A stretch of DNA of 64,000 nt from JAEUHM01 sp964538625 (lineage in GTDB: Bacteria; Verrucomicrobiota; Verrucomicrobiia; Verrucomicrobiales; Verrucomicrobiaceae). Where the stretch lies: the NCBI GenBank assembly GCA_964538625.1, contig CAZIGH010000004.1:102331-166330 (forward strand), read 5' to 3'. The position numbers and the translations under genes are program-made. Shown here piece by piece: positions 8,544 through 17,285 of the stretch (positions are counted from its first letter, which is position 1; every line of letters begins with the position of its first letter). The notes below the pieces were generated by a model. It saw nothing but the letters and a program-made list of their open reading frames with translations, had not been told where the DNA came from and made no database searches.

Positions 8544-9394
8544 TGACTGTGACGATAGAACCGGACTTCGACAGCTTTCGCAACGAGGCACGGAAGCTCC
8601 TCGCTCTCGGCGTACCACCGAGCCGCGTGCAGTGGAATGACGACGCAAGCCAGTCCATGCTGCTGAACGAAGAAGTGGCTGATTACGGAACACGCAGCGT
8701 TGTCAAGGTGCCTGCAGCCTTCATGGATCTGGCGAAAACCGTGGCCTGTCATCGTGATGCCCGCCGGTGGGCCATTCTCTACCGCATGGCCTACCGGCTC
8801 ACACTGGGAGGTGAGAGGAACCTGCTTTCAATCACCACCGATCCTGACACCCGCCAGGCGAACCTTTGGGCCAAGGCGATCGGACGCGACGTACACAAGA
8901 TGCACGCCTTTGTCCGGTTCCGCCTCGTGGGTGAAGATGAACTCACCGGACGCGAACAGTTTGTCGCCTGGTTCGAGCCAGAGCATCGAATCGTGAAGCT
9001 GGCGGTGCCGTTCTTTGTCAAACGCTTCACCAGCATGGACTGGTCCATTTTGACACCTGACGAATGCGCTCACTGGGATGGTGAACTACTGCGCTTCACT
9101 CCAGCATTAAGGCGTGAGGATGCACCAGCAGCGGACGCGCACGATGACCTCTGGCGCACCTATTATCGAAGCATCTTCAATCCCTCACGCATCAAGCTCC
9201 AGGCCATGCGCTCCGAGATGCCTCTGAAGTATTGGAAAAACCTTCCTGAGGCGGAAATCATCCACGAGCTCACCGCCAGCGGCGGTCAGCGCGTGAAGCA
9301 AATGATGGAGGAAGAGCTACGCCCCGAAACCCCTGTGCCCAACAACGCCTACCTCGCTAAGCTCCACAAGCGCCGGGAGCGCGGAGCTTCGTGA
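8540..9394 (+). CDS. DUF4130 / TIGR03915-type putative DNA metabolism protein
   Basis: 284 aa, the regular partner of the radical-SAM protein just upstream, overlapping it by 4 bp. Family features are the IEPDFDSFRNEARKLLALGVPP opening, WAILYRMAYRL, and the conserved central block ARQANLWAKAIGRDVHKMHAF-like region followed by FVAWFEPEHRIV and the FVKRF..MDWSILTPD segment. The C-terminus has an extra LKYWKNLPEA..ELTASGGQRVKQMMEEE tail. In many bacteria this domain is the N-terminal half of a protein ending in a UdgX-like glycosylase; here it stands alone. Function is unknown but probably DNA repair, given the operon, the helix-hairpin-helix partner and the LexA-like operator. Confidence 0.85.
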   Translation: MMTVTIEPDFDSFRNEARKLLALGVPPSRVQWNDDASQSMLLNEEVADYGTRSVVKVPAAFMDLAKTVACHRDARRWAILYRMAYRLTLGGERNLLSITTDPDTRQANLWAKAIGRDVHKMHAFVRFRLVGEDELTGREQFVAWFEPEHRIVKLAVPFFVKRFTSMDWSILTPDECAHWDGELLRFTPALRREDAPAADAHDDLWRTYYRSIFNPSRIKLQAMRSEMPLKYWKNLPEAEIIHELTASGGQRVKQMMEEELRPETPVPNNAYLAKLHKRRERGAS

Positions 9395-9397
9395 GGC

Positions 9398-10009
9398 TCA
9401 CTCCCGCTTTATCCCAGCGGGCAGCTCCGTCAGGTGCTCCAGCTCGGTGATCTCATGGTAGAACCACGGCTTGCCCCCGGCTGCCTTGTAGATGATGCAT
9501 TTCGCCGGATACTTGAAGCCAGCCTGCTCCCGGATTTCGGAGTATCGGTAGATGTCGCCGCGCCAGTCCATGCGAACGAGTGCACCAGTCTCACGATCAA
9601 AGTAGATGTCCATCTGCGGGTCGATGGCACCCGTGAGGCGCAGTCCAAAGGCTGGCCGGTCGCCTTCCGTGACATCGGGGATGATTTCTTTCTTCGTCCC
9701 TTCATCGAGCAGCGCCACCAGCGTCCAGGCCCAAACGTCGAACTTTGCCGGTTCGCCGGTACGGTCTTTGCCGCCGACCCACCAATGTTTCGGAGCGTCG
9801 AGGATTGATTCGCGGGTGGAGCGCTTCTTGCCCTCTGGCGGTTCAGGTTTGTCGCCAAAGTGGAAGATCTCTTTGATGCGAAAAAGCGTGGGCAGCTTGT
9901 CCTTGCCACCCGCAGCATCGACAGCGCGTTGCACCAGCTCATCCGCTGTTTCTGCGGCGAACAACAGCACGGAACCCAAACTAAGCGTCGCAACAACAAG
10001 CGCTCTCAT
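9398..10009 (-). CDS. Exported hypothetical protein (LolA/outer-membrane-lipoprotein-like size)
   Basis: 203 aa starting at ATG 10009, with a clear signal peptide (MRALVVATLSLGSVLLFAAE) followed by ADELVQRAVDAAGGKDKL. The mature part is beta-rich (MDIYFDRETGALVRMDWRGD, FKYPAKCIIYKAAGGKPW) and resembles periplasmic proteins that carry a hydrophobic ligand, but no family can be assigned. It starts 13 bp downstream of the beta-propeller gene on the same strand, so the two are probably co-transcribed. It converges on the DUF4130 gene with a 3-bp gap. Confidence 0.7.
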   Translation of the reverse strand: MRALVVATLSLGSVLLFAAETADELVQRAVDAAGGKDKLPTLFRIKEIFHFGDKPEPPEGKKRSTRESILDAPKHWWVGGKDRTGEPAKFDVWAWTLVALLDEGTKKEIIPDVTEGDRPAFGLRLTGAIDPQMDIYFDRETGALVRMDWRGDIYRYSEIREQAGFKYPAKCIIYKAAGGKPWFYHEITELEHLTELPAGIKRE

Positions 10010-10022
10010 ATTCGTGAGCGCT

Positions 10023-10967
10023 TTACTGCCGCCGGTTCCAGCGCAACACACGGCCCCACTGGTTCCACTCCGTCTCGAGGATGTTGCCCTCGTTATCGAA
10101 GGTAATGCCGTGAGGGGAAGTCACGATGCCCTGCTGCCAGTCCTTGGGTTCGATTTTTGGGGTGTTCGTGAGTTCAGGTGTGGTCCCGAGATTGGCCACG
10201 TTTTGGTTCTCCTTGTCCCAGACGCTCACGTTGCCTGCGATCTCGGCCACACACATCAGGTCACCGTGAAAACTGGCGCTGCTTGGGTTGCGCATGTTTT
10301 CGGCAATGATGCCGATCAGCTTGCCTTCGAGATCCGTGTGCATCATGCGCTTATTGCCACGGTCACAAATCATCACCCGCGCAGGCTCAAAGCGGCGGTC
10401 GATGAAGATTTTGTGGGCATTCTTGAGTTCCAGCGGAGGATTCGGCCCACCGAAGACGGACTTGAACTTGCCCTCGCGGCTGAAGACGAAGATGTAGCTC
10501 TGACCGTAGCCATCCACCACATAGATGTCGCCATTTGGGGCCACGTCGCAGTTCGTCAGTTTCAGGCCTTTGCCGCGCTTGTCCTCCGGGAACTCGGAGG
10601 TGGGGATCTCCATGACCACACTGCCGTCCAGCTGGCACTTGATGACCCGCTGCTCGCCAAGCACAGCGGCAAAAATAAACTCGCCATCACCATCCTTGCG
10701 AATCACAAACCCATGCAGCGTCGGCGGCAGTGGCAGCGCCTTCACGAACGTGCCCGACTTGTCATACACCTGAATGCCAGCCCCCGGCTCCTGCACGCTC
10801 ACATAAATGTTGCCCGCAGAGTCCACCGCGATCTCACCGTGGCCATTGCCTATCGTCTCCTTGCCGGGCGGCGGCTTGATAAAGTCTGGCTGGAACTCAT
10901 AAGCGATCTCTGCGGAAGCAAAGGATGCCGTGAGAGCGAGGGCGGCGAGTGGTAGGAGTCGGTTCAT
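10023..10967 (-). CDS. Secreted NHL-type beta-propeller protein
   Basis: 314 aa with a signal peptide (MNRLLPLAALALTASFASAE). It contains repeated NHL-like blades: GEIAVDSAGNIYVSVQEPG, LTNCDVAPNGDIYVVDGYG, AHKIFIDRRFEPARVMICDRG, SPHGITFDNEGNILETEWN. Such propellers act as binding scaffolds or lyase/hydrolase domains outside the cytoplasm; nothing here identifies an activity. Together with the small exported protein 13 bp downstream it makes a two-gene secreted unit that is divergent from transaldolase. Confidence 0.8.
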   Translation of the reverse strand: MNRLLPLAALALTASFASAEIAYEFQPDFIKPPPGKETIGNGHGEIAVDSAGNIYVSVQEPGAGIQVYDKSGTFVKALPLPPTLHGFVIRKDGDGEFIFAAVLGEQRVIKCQLDGSVVMEIPTSEFPEDKRGKGLKLTNCDVAPNGDIYVVDGYGQSYIFVFSREGKFKSVFGGPNPPLELKNAHKIFIDRRFEPARVMICDRGNKRMMHTDLEGKLIGIIAENMRNPSSASFHGDLMCVAEIAGNVSVWDKENQNVANLGTTPELTNTPKIEPKDWQQGIVTSPHGITFDNEGNILETEWNQWGRVLRWNRRQ

Positions 10968-11106
10968 GGTAAGGCTTCGATTTCAGCCGCCACGGCGGCC
11001 AGGGTCAAGCTCTTACGCACCGGGACACGCTTCTCTCGCATGTAGGAACCAGCCCTTGCCCATGAAAAAAAGCCCAGTATCCTCCGGCTCCCCTAAAAAC
11101 AAGACC

Positions 11107-12060
11107 ATGAATCAACTCGATCAGCTCAAGAAGCTTACCAAAGTGGTTGCCGACACTGGCGACTTTGAATCCATGAAGGCTTACAAGCCCAAGGATGCCA
11201 CCACCAATCCCTCCCTCATTCTGGCCGCTGCGCAAAAGCCAGAATACAAATCGCTGGTCGATGCCGCCGTGGCCGATCACAAAGGCTCCAAGCTCAGCGG
11301 CGATGCGCTGGTGGACTCCGTCATGGACAGCATTCTGGTAAACTTCGGAAAGGCCATCCTCAAGATCGTTCCTGGCCGCGTCAGCACCGAGGTGGATGCC
11401 CGACTCTCCTTCGATACCAAGGGAACCATCGCCAAGGCGCGCAAGATCATCAAACTCTACGAGAAGGCCGGCATCCCGCGCGAGCGCATCCTCATCAAAA
11501 TCGCCTCCACCTGGGAAGGGATCAAAGCTGCTGAGACCCTTCAGAAAGAAGGCATCAACTGCAACCTCACTCTTCTCTTCAGCCTTGCTCAAGCCATCGC
11601 CTGCGCTGAGGGCGGCATCAAGCTCATCAGCCCCTTCGTCGGCCGCATCCTCGACTGGTACAAGAAGAACACCGGCAAGGACTACACCGCAGCCGAAGAC
11701 CCAGGCGTCGTCTCAGTGACCTCCATCTACAACTACTACAAGAAGTTTGGCTACAAGACCGAAGTCATGGGTGCCAGCTTCCGCAACAAGGGTGAGATCA
11801 CCGAACTTGCCGGCTGTGACCTCCTCACCATCAGCCCCGCACTGCTTGGCGAACTCCAGGCTGCGAAGGAACCCATCACGCGCAAGCTAGACGCCAAGGC
11901 CGCGAAGAAGCTCAAGATCGACAAGATCGAGATGAACGAAAAAACCTTCCGCTGGATGATGAACGAGGACCCCATGGCCACCGAGAAAACCGCCGAAGGC
12001 ATCCGCAAGTTCGGCGAGGACATCGTCAAACTGGAGCAACTGGTCAAAGCGGCGCTTTAA
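11107..12060 (+). CDS. tal: Transaldolase
   Basis: 317 aa, matching the TalB subfamily length (about 316). It transfers a dihydroxyacetone unit between sugar phosphates in the non-oxidative pentose phosphate pathway. The Schiff-base lysine is K131 in ILIKIASTWEGI; other landmarks are DATTNPSLI (residues 30-37), VSTEVDARLSFD and NLTLLFSLAQA. ATG 11107 is chosen by homology (MNQLDQLKK..VVADTGDF); in-frame codons upstream, including an ATG near 11060, would add a tail not seen in the family. The gene stands alone, divergent from the beta-propeller gene, and ends at a hairpin shared with the convergent pyrB. Confidence 0.97.
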   Translation: MNQLDQLKKLTKVVADTGDFESMKAYKPKDATTNPSLILAAAQKPEYKSLVDAAVADHKGSKLSGDALVDSVMDSILVNFGKAILKIVPGRVSTEVDARLSFDTKGTIAKARKIIKLYEKAGIPRERILIKIASTWEGIKAAETLQKEGINCNLTLLFSLAQAIACAEGGIKLISPFVGRILDWYKKNTGKDYTAAEDPGVVSVTSIYNYYKKFGYKTEVMGASFRNKGEITELAGCDLLTISPALLGELQAAKEPITRKLDAKAAKKLKIDKIEMNEKTFRWMMNEDPMATEKTAEGIRKFGEDIVKLEQLVKAAL

Positions 12061-12075
12061 TCACACACACCAAGG

Positions 12076-12100
12076 CAGGGGGCAGGCCAACTGCCTCCTG
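12076..12100. terminator. Hairpin between convergent tal and pyrB
   Basis: Stem CAGGGGGCAG (12076-12085) pairs with CTGCCTCCTG (12091-12100): nine Watson-Crick pairs and one G-T wobble around a five-base loop. It lies in the 41-bp gap between convergent genes. There is no T-tract on either side, so it may stop transcription weakly or only protect mRNA ends. Confidence 0.55.
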
Positions 12101-12101
12101 C

Positions 12102-13028
12102 TCAACTGGCAGCGCCAGGCCTGAGCCAGTAGAGCACGCTCATGCGGACGGCGATGCCGTTTTCCACCTGCTCATTGATGAGGCTGCGCTCATAGTTCAT
12201 GCCCGCGTCAGTGATCTCCACACCGCGATTCACCGGGCCTGGGTGCATGAGCCAGAGCTTACGTTCCTTCATGATTTTCAAGCGCTCATCCGTCATGCCG
12301 AAGAGCTTGTGGTACTCTCCTATACTGGGAAAGAACTGCTCTCCCTGCCGCTCCATCTGCACACGCAGGAGATAGACCACATCAGGCTTCCACTGGAAGG
12401 CCTCGTCCCAGCAGCTGAACTGGGCCACTTCCTGAGGTGCCTCACGGGGCATGAGGGAACCCGGAGCCAGGTAGGCCACCGTCATCCCCAGTCTTCGCAG
12501 CAGGAGGCTCGTGCTGCGCGCCACCCGAGAGTGCTGAATGTCCCCAGCTATGACCACTCGCGCTCCGCGTAGGTCCTTGAACTTCTCTTTCAGCGTGAAA
12601 GCATCCAGCAGCGCTTGCGTGGGGTGAGCATGCCAGCCATCACCGGCGTTGATGACAGAGGCCCGGGTGTTCGCAGCGATCAGGTTGGGCGTACCACTTT
12701 GTTTGTGGCGCACAATGATGTAGTCCACCTTCATGGCCTCCAGGGTTTCCACCGTATCCAGCACGGACTCCCCTTTGACCACGCTGCTACTCTCCACATC
12801 AAAGTTCGTCACATCGGCGGAAAGTCGATTTGCCGCCACCTCAAAGGAGGACCGGGTGCGGGTGGAAGGCTCATAGAACAGGGTCAGCACGGACTGACCG
12901 CGCAGGGTGGGTACCTTTTTCACACTGCGTTTGAAGAGGTCCTTGAACGGCACCGCGTTCTCGAGAACGAAAGTAATTTCCTCATCTGAGAGGGAAGCAA
13001 TGTCGAGCAGGTCTTTGCGCGGGGTCAT
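12102..13028 (-). CDS. pyrB: Aspartate carbamoyltransferase, catalytic subunit
   Basis: 308 aa, the usual length for the catalytic chain. It condenses carbamoyl phosphate with aspartate in the second step of UMP synthesis. Diagnostic motifs are the carbamoyl-phosphate loop FYEPSTRTRSSFE, the GDGWHAHPTQALLD block and HPGPVNRGVEI near the C-terminus. The ATG overlaps the upstream pyrR stop (ATGA), so the two are translationally coupled. No pyrI is present. In this arrangement (pyrR-pyrB) the operon is often controlled by PyrR, although no anti-antiterminator structure was resolved here. Confidence 0.97.
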   Translation of the reverse strand: MTPRKDLLDIASLSDEEITFVLENAVPFKDLFKRSVKKVPTLRGQSVLTLFYEPSTRTRSSFEVAANRLSADVTNFDVESSSVVKGESVLDTVETLEAMKVDYIIVRHKQSGTPNLIAANTRASVINAGDGWHAHPTQALLDAFTLKEKFKDLRGARVVIAGDIQHSRVARSTSLLLRRLGMTVAYLAPGSLMPREAPQEVAQFSCWDEAFQWKPDVVYLLRVQMERQGEQFFPSIGEYHKLFGMTDERLKIMKERKLWLMHPGPVNRGVEITDAGMNYERSLINEQVENGIAVRMSVLYWLRPGAAS

Positions 13029-13594
13029 GACGCTTTCTGTGGCACGTTGCGGATGAAGACTTCATCCCATCCATCACTTTCTTCAAATCTCACCGACACT
13101 CTCTGATCTGTCCGCAGTTCGCCCTCCTGGAGCTTCAGGCCCACGAAGTCCGGCTGAATGGGTAGCTCCCTACCTGGACGATCCACCAGAACAGCAAACT
13201 GCACGCAGCGCGCACGCCCATAATCAAGCAACTCCTCCAACGCCGCGCGTGAGGTGCGTCCAGTGTAGATCACTTCGTCACAAAGAATGATCACCGCGCC
13301 ATCCACATCAAAACCAATCTCCGAACCCTCCAGCTTCGGCACTATGGCCATGGTCTGCAAGTCATCCCGGTACTGAGTGATATCCACCTTTCCCAGCTCA
13401 ATGCGCTTCCCACGCCGCATCAGCAGCCTGGCAAGCCGCTCGGAGAAGGGGACTCCACGCCGGTGAACACCCACGAGCGCCAGGGTGGGTTCCTCAGCCC
13501 AACGGGACACGATTTGATCCGCCAACACTTCCAGACAGTGCCCCACCTGCTCGGCGTTGAGAAGCTGTCGGTCTTTGTCGGTTGGCGTCTGCAC
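13025..13594 (-). CDS. pyrR: PyrR: pyrimidine operon regulator / uracil phosphoribosyltransferase-like
   Basis: 189 aa from GTG 13594. PyrR proteins bind pyr mRNA in a UMP-dependent way and often retain uracil phosphoribosyltransferase activity. The PRPP-binding loop is complete: VIILCDEVIYTGRTSRAALEEL. Also visible are LVGVHRRGVPFSERLARLL and VDITQYRDDL. No ATG exists at the right place; GTG at 13594 (VQTPTDKDRQLLNAEQV) gives the usual length, although upstream codons stay open as far as 13870. It overlaps pyrB by 4 bp and follows purD by 49 bp on the same strand, so a purine gene may share the transcript. Confidence 0.93.
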   Translation of the reverse strand: MQTPTDKDRQLLNAEQVGHCLEVLADQIVSRWAEEPTLALVGVHRRGVPFSERLARLLMRRGKRIELGKVDITQYRDDLQTMAIVPKLEGSEIGFDVDGAVIILCDEVIYTGRTSRAALEELLDYGRARCVQFAVLVDRPGRELPIQPDFVGLKLQEGELRTDQRVSVRFEESDGWDEVFIRNVPQKAS

Positions 13595-13643
13595 GTGAGA
13601 TACTGAGAGGAGGAGAGGGTTCCCGTCAATGCCGAAGCCTCCA

Positions 13644-14894
13644 TCACTCAAAATGGAGTTTCGCAATGTCCGTACGGTTCTGCCGTCCATCAAAACGGAT
13701 CTTCTCCGCCGTGGCATACGCCTGCTCACGAGCTTCTTCGCGCGTCGCAGCCTGGGCCACGCAGGCCAGCACACGACCGCCATGGGTCTCAAACTGGCCA
13801 GCGGCGTTCCGCCGCGTACCGCAATGAAAGACTTGGCCGCCAGAGGCCAACTCCAAGCCGCTGATGACATCCCCGCTGCGAGAGGACGCCGGGTATCCCG
13901 CGCTGGCCAGGATCACGCACACGCTCCAGCCCGCCTTGAACCGGATCAATGCAGGATCCAGCTCCCCCTTCGCCCCCGCCATACAATAACCCGCAAAATC
14001 TCCCTGCACCATCGGCAGTACCGCCTCCGCCTCGGGGTCTCCAAAGCGGCAGTTGTACTCGATGACATGCGGTCCAACTGGCGTCAGCATGAGGCCAAAG
14101 TAGAGGAATCCGCGATAGCGAAGCCCGTCCTCCTGTAAACCCTGCACCGTAGGTCGTACAATGCGCTCCTCGATCTGCGCCATCACCTCCGGCGTGGCCA
14201 GTTCCATGGAAGCCACCGCACCCATTCCGCCTGTGTTCGGACCCTGGTCGTTGTCGCGGATGCGCTTGTAATCTCGTGCCGGCATGAGGATGTGGTATCT
14301 CCCTTCGCACACACTGGCGAAGACGCTGATCTCCGGCCCGGTCAGGCAGGTTTCAACGAGCAGCCTCCCCTCGCCGAACACTCGCTTCGTCATGACGTCG
14401 TCGATGAAGGACTCCGCCTCTTCCCGGTTCGGACACACCGCCACACCCTTGCCCGCTGCCAGACCATCAAACTTCAGCACGATGGGAAACCGCTCCAGTG
14501 CTGCCTTTGCAGATGCGGCATCGTCATGTACGCTGAAGGCCGCTGTGGGGATACCATGCCGCTGGAGGAACTCTTTTGCGAAGACCTTGCTAGCCTCCAG
14601 CTGTGCAGACTCCTTCTGCGGCCCCCAGCAGGGAATGCCCGCCTCCTCACAAAGATTTGCCAGCCCACGATCCTTCACTAGCCAAGCCTCCTCTCCAGCT
14701 ACACAGAGGTCGATTTTGTGCTCCTTCATGAACGCCATCAGAGTGGGCAAATCTGCTGCCTCCACCCGCGTCGCCAGCTCGGCGGAAGCATCACTGCCCG
14801 GCCAGGCAAACAGCTCAGGCTTGCCCGGACTCGCGCTTAAAGCAGTGAGGAGAGCGTGCTCTCTGCCACCTTTTCCAGTAACCAAAATTTTCAT
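13644..14894 (-). CDS. purD: Phosphoribosylamine-glycine ligase (GAR synthetase)
   Basis: 416 aa, ATP-grasp enzyme of purine synthesis joining phosphoribosylamine and glycine. N-terminal MKILVTGKGGREHALL (the GxGGREHA signature), ATP-grasp segments PIVLKFDGLAAGKGVAV and ILMPARDYKRIRDNDQGPNTGGMGA (the PurD signature region), and catalytic IEYNCRFGDPEAEAVLP are all present. Start at ATG 14894 is fixed by homology. It is slightly shorter than the typical 425-430 aa, mostly through compact loops. It lies 49 bp upstream of pyrR; purF is 5.7 kb away on the same strand, separated by an oppositely oriented accessory cassette. Confidence 0.97.
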   Translation of the reverse strand: MKILVTGKGGREHALLTALSASPGKPELFAWPGSDASAELATRVEAADLPTLMAFMKEHKIDLCVAGEEAWLVKDRGLANLCEEAGIPCWGPQKESAQLEASKVFAKEFLQRHGIPTAAFSVHDDAASAKAALERFPIVLKFDGLAAGKGVAVCPNREEAESFIDDVMTKRVFGEGRLLVETCLTGPEISVFASVCEGRYHILMPARDYKRIRDNDQGPNTGGMGAVASMELATPEVMAQIEERIVRPTVQGLQEDGLRYRGFLYFGLMLTPVGPHVIEYNCRFGDPEAEAVLPMVQGDFAGYCMAGAKGELDPALIRFKAGWSVCVILASAGYPASSRSGDVISGLELASGGQVFHCGTRRNAAGQFETHGGRVLACVAQAATREEAREQAYATAEKIRFDGRQNRTDIAKLHFE

Positions 14895-15487
14895 CTCAGG
14901 TCGGTAGAACAATGAGCGCCAAGGCGCAAAGAGAATGATGAACGCTGCGAGTCTTCCGGTGTGGGATGGAGTATCGTTGTTGCGCGGCGTCACTTCATTC
15001 AGGGAATCAGCTGCCACCGTGAATCCAGGATTGGAGAATCGGTTCTCACTCCGCAGGAATGCGATGGGCTGAAACGCAAAGCTGAATCAGACCTCCTCTG
15101 CCTCGGACTCCAACTGAGCTTGGCGGAACCCTACGAACGCATGACCTGTAACGTACCCCGTGACGATGCGGGGGACTTGCGGCTACACAAAGAGGCTTGA
15201 ACTTGAAGTCCGCAGATGCGCGTGAGTCTTGCAGTTGGAGATGATCTACCAGCTCGGATTTTTGAATGTCTGCACCGCTGCCTGCAAAGATGAATTGTTC
15301 TATAGATCCTGCCGTGGGGGCCATAAGGGGGGAGATTTCACCGCCACCATCAGACGGAAATGAAGGGCGCGGTTAAATCGCCACTGCCACCAAGCAAGCA
15401 TCTTCCTGCATCAGGTGGTGCGATGCCTGGATCGGAGTTTGACGTTGAAACTTCCCGCCTTAATCATCATCGAATCGCAGTTCCACG
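14895..15487. other. 593-bp intergenic region left of the SIR2 cassette
   Basis: It holds the divergent starts of purD (minus) and the SIR2-like gene (plus). A 92-codon open frame on the minus strand (15046-15324) has no recognisable family and an uneven composition, and is not called. No tRNA, IS end or long repeat was seen. This is the likely left junction of the accessory cassette. Confidence 0.5.
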
Positions 15488-16651
15488 ATGTCCAGCACCT
15501 ACTCAAGCTATACCATTGCCGAGTATCTCTCTCACTTTAGGGTTGATGCCACCCTTCGCCAAACCATAACGGTGGTGTTTGGGACAGGTATCTCCAAAGC
15601 CCTTTCGAGAAGTGATGCGGCAGACTGGCCCGGTCAAATCAGGCATTTAGCAGCACGCCTTAAGGACCTGAAGGGGCCAATTGGAGGTCTCGATGTCAAC
15701 GCTCTCCTCCAGTGTGCGCGCTCCCACCATTACACAGGGCTGCTGCACATGATCCGTAGGGAGCTTGGAGACCTATGGGACAGAGAGCTGGACGCTTGCA
15801 TCACAGAGGTTATGCGGAATCGCCGCTCCGACACAGACCCCGTCGTCCGGCGCTGGATAGACGTGCTCCAGGCCCTTGGCAAACTGGCCAAAGAGGGCCG
15901 AGCAAGGCTCGCGACCACCAACTTCGATCATATGGTGGCCTGCGAAGCTGGTCTCAATGTCATAACGCGAGAAGGGCAGGTCTTTGAGACTTCACCTCCC
16001 AACCGGCAGATTCATCTGCTGCCACAACTCGAACTGCAAACCGATGAAACACCCCCGTCCGGTTTGACTAGCGAGAACCGTTTGATTTTGGACATTTGGG
16101 GGAACCTGTGGATTGAGCCCGGCAAGCTGCAACGTGGTGTACTCGAGCGTACGGCGGGAGTGCTCCACCTCCATGGCTGGTATAAGAGGCCCAAGCAACT
16201 GATCGTTGACCCCGTCGAGTATCACTTAGCTGCCGTAAGGGCTCATTCTGCCGACCTCGCTGCATCCATGTTGTTGGAGCTGTTGCAGAAGCCCAACTCT
16301 GCGGTGATTCTCGTCGGTATGGGCGACACGATGCACGATGACCACTTTGAGAAGCTGCTTCAGTTGCTGGCGAAGCGGGACCCGCTGGACGAACAAGCAG
16401 CTGCCCAGAACGTGTGGCTGCTGCCCCACTCGGAAGCCCAAACCCGCGTCAGCAAGATGAGACTGCCTCAAGATGCCCATGGCAACCATCTAGAGCTCGG
16501 GCACCTGCTCCAAGTGGTCACTTACGACGATTCCGTTCCTGGCGGACCAGGTCAGGATCACTCAAAAACGCCCGAAGCTTTACAGGGATTGGTGAACCAT
16601 TTTTCCCCTTCCGTCCAGAATCAGACGGTCATTAACTGGCCACTGCGATGA
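15488..16651 (+). CDS. SIR2-like domain protein, possible NAD+-consuming defence effector
   Basis: 387 aa. It shows the SIR2_2-type Rossmann features: VVFGTGIS (residues 29-36) in place of the GAGxS loop, LATTNFDHM (141-149) with the conserved Asn and Asp of the TTNYD motif, VLHLHG (225-230) supplying the catalytic-type His, and ILVGMGDTMHDDHF (274-287) corresponding to the GxSxxD segment. In antiphage systems (for example ThsA and DSR-type proteins) such domains degrade NAD+ and stop growth. No second domain is obvious; the N-terminal 25 residues and the C-terminal 100 are specific. It is the first of three plus-strand genes inserted between purD and purF, in DNA that looks lower in GC than its surroundings. 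The defence role is inferred from fold and context. Confidence 0.82.
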   Translation: MSSTYSSYTIAEYLSHFRVDATLRQTITVVFGTGISKALSRSDAADWPGQIRHLAARLKDLKGPIGGLDVNALLQCARSHHYTGLLHMIRRELGDLWDRELDACITEVMRNRRSDTDPVVRRWIDVLQALGKLAKEGRARLATTNFDHMVACEAGLNVITREGQVFETSPPNRQIHLLPQLELQTDETPPSGLTSENRLILDIWGNLWIEPGKLQRGVLERTAGVLHLHGWYKRPKQLIVDPVEYHLAAVRAHSADLAASMLLELLQKPNSAVILVGMGDTMHDDHFEKLLQLLAKRDPLDEQAAAQNVWLLPHSEAQTRVSKMRLPQDAHGNHLELGHLLQVVTYDDSVPGGPGQDHSKTPEALQGLVNHFSPSVQNQTVINWPLR

Positions 16652-16746
16652 AAACGGGTGGCCAAGTCTTGACTTTTAGGGACTTTTCGTCTCTTTACGC
16701 CTTGCTTGCCACCAAGTCTAGCGTACCTTCGTAACCACGATATCCC

Positions 16747-17217
16747 ATGATTGAATCGCCTCCACCTCCAATCGGCCTCGAACACGCCGTCCGGGTATGG
16801 CTGCAACGCAAGCGTCACCTTGCTTTGAGCCAAGTCAATGATCGAGTAAGGAGGGGGCTCCAGGGCGGTGATGAAAATTCACGACTGAAGGCGATGCGTT
16901 TGGTCCAAGCGACTGCCAAAGTTCTGGGAGAGGACTACGGGGACTGGCGGACCGACTTCGGCAAGGTCCTTCAGAAGCTGGAAATCGACGAATCAGCACT
17001 TTCGGAGTGCGATCCTTCCCTAGTCCGGGAGGTAATCGAACTGGCGGGTTTGAGTGACGCGCCTGTTGCCGAGGCACCAAGCCTGGGGAAGATGGTTTTT
17101 GTGAGCACTTTGGTCTCACCAACACCGCGGTGGGCGGAAAACACGGGACGAAGCGGAAAGTTCAGCAGCAATGACCTGCAAGTTTCCCGTGCGAATGATC
17201 CCATCTTCGCCAAGTAG
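16747..17217 (+). CDS. Unknown 156-aa protein of the SIR2 cassette
   Basis: Not recognised. The N-terminal half (LEHAVRVWLQRKRHLALSQ to DFGKVLQKL) is predicted mostly helical and charged, with a KAMRLVQATAKVLGEDYGDW segment; the C-terminal third is rich in Ser, Pro and Asn and looks disordered. No transmembrane segment or signal peptide. It starts 95 bp after the SIR2-like gene and ends 68 bp before the large HExxH gene, all on the plus strand, so it may be a small adaptor or regulator in the cassette. The frame could also be a remnant; there is no independent support beyond length and orientation. Confidence 0.55.
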   Translation: MIESPPPPIGLEHAVRVWLQRKRHLALSQVNDRVRRGLQGGDENSRLKAMRLVQATAKVLGEDYGDWRTDFGKVLQKLEIDESALSECDPSLVREVIELAGLSDAPVAEAPSLGKMVFVSTLVSPTPRWAENTGRSGKFSSNDLQVSRANDPIFAK

Positions 17218-17285
17218 TCTGCAGCGGACGGCTAATCTGATGCCGTCGGTGCCACGTCATACGGAACTTGCCGTCATCGCCCAAC

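Noticed and set aside
9606..10955. 449-codon plus-strand open frame over the NHL and exported-protein genes
   Set aside because: Antisense to two well-supported genes with signal peptides and homology; it arises from GC-rich codon bias and has no recognisable domain.
15046..15324. 92-codon minus-strand frame left of the SIR2 cassette
   Set aside because: No recognisable family, no ribosome-binding site, and mixed composition; considered as intergenic.
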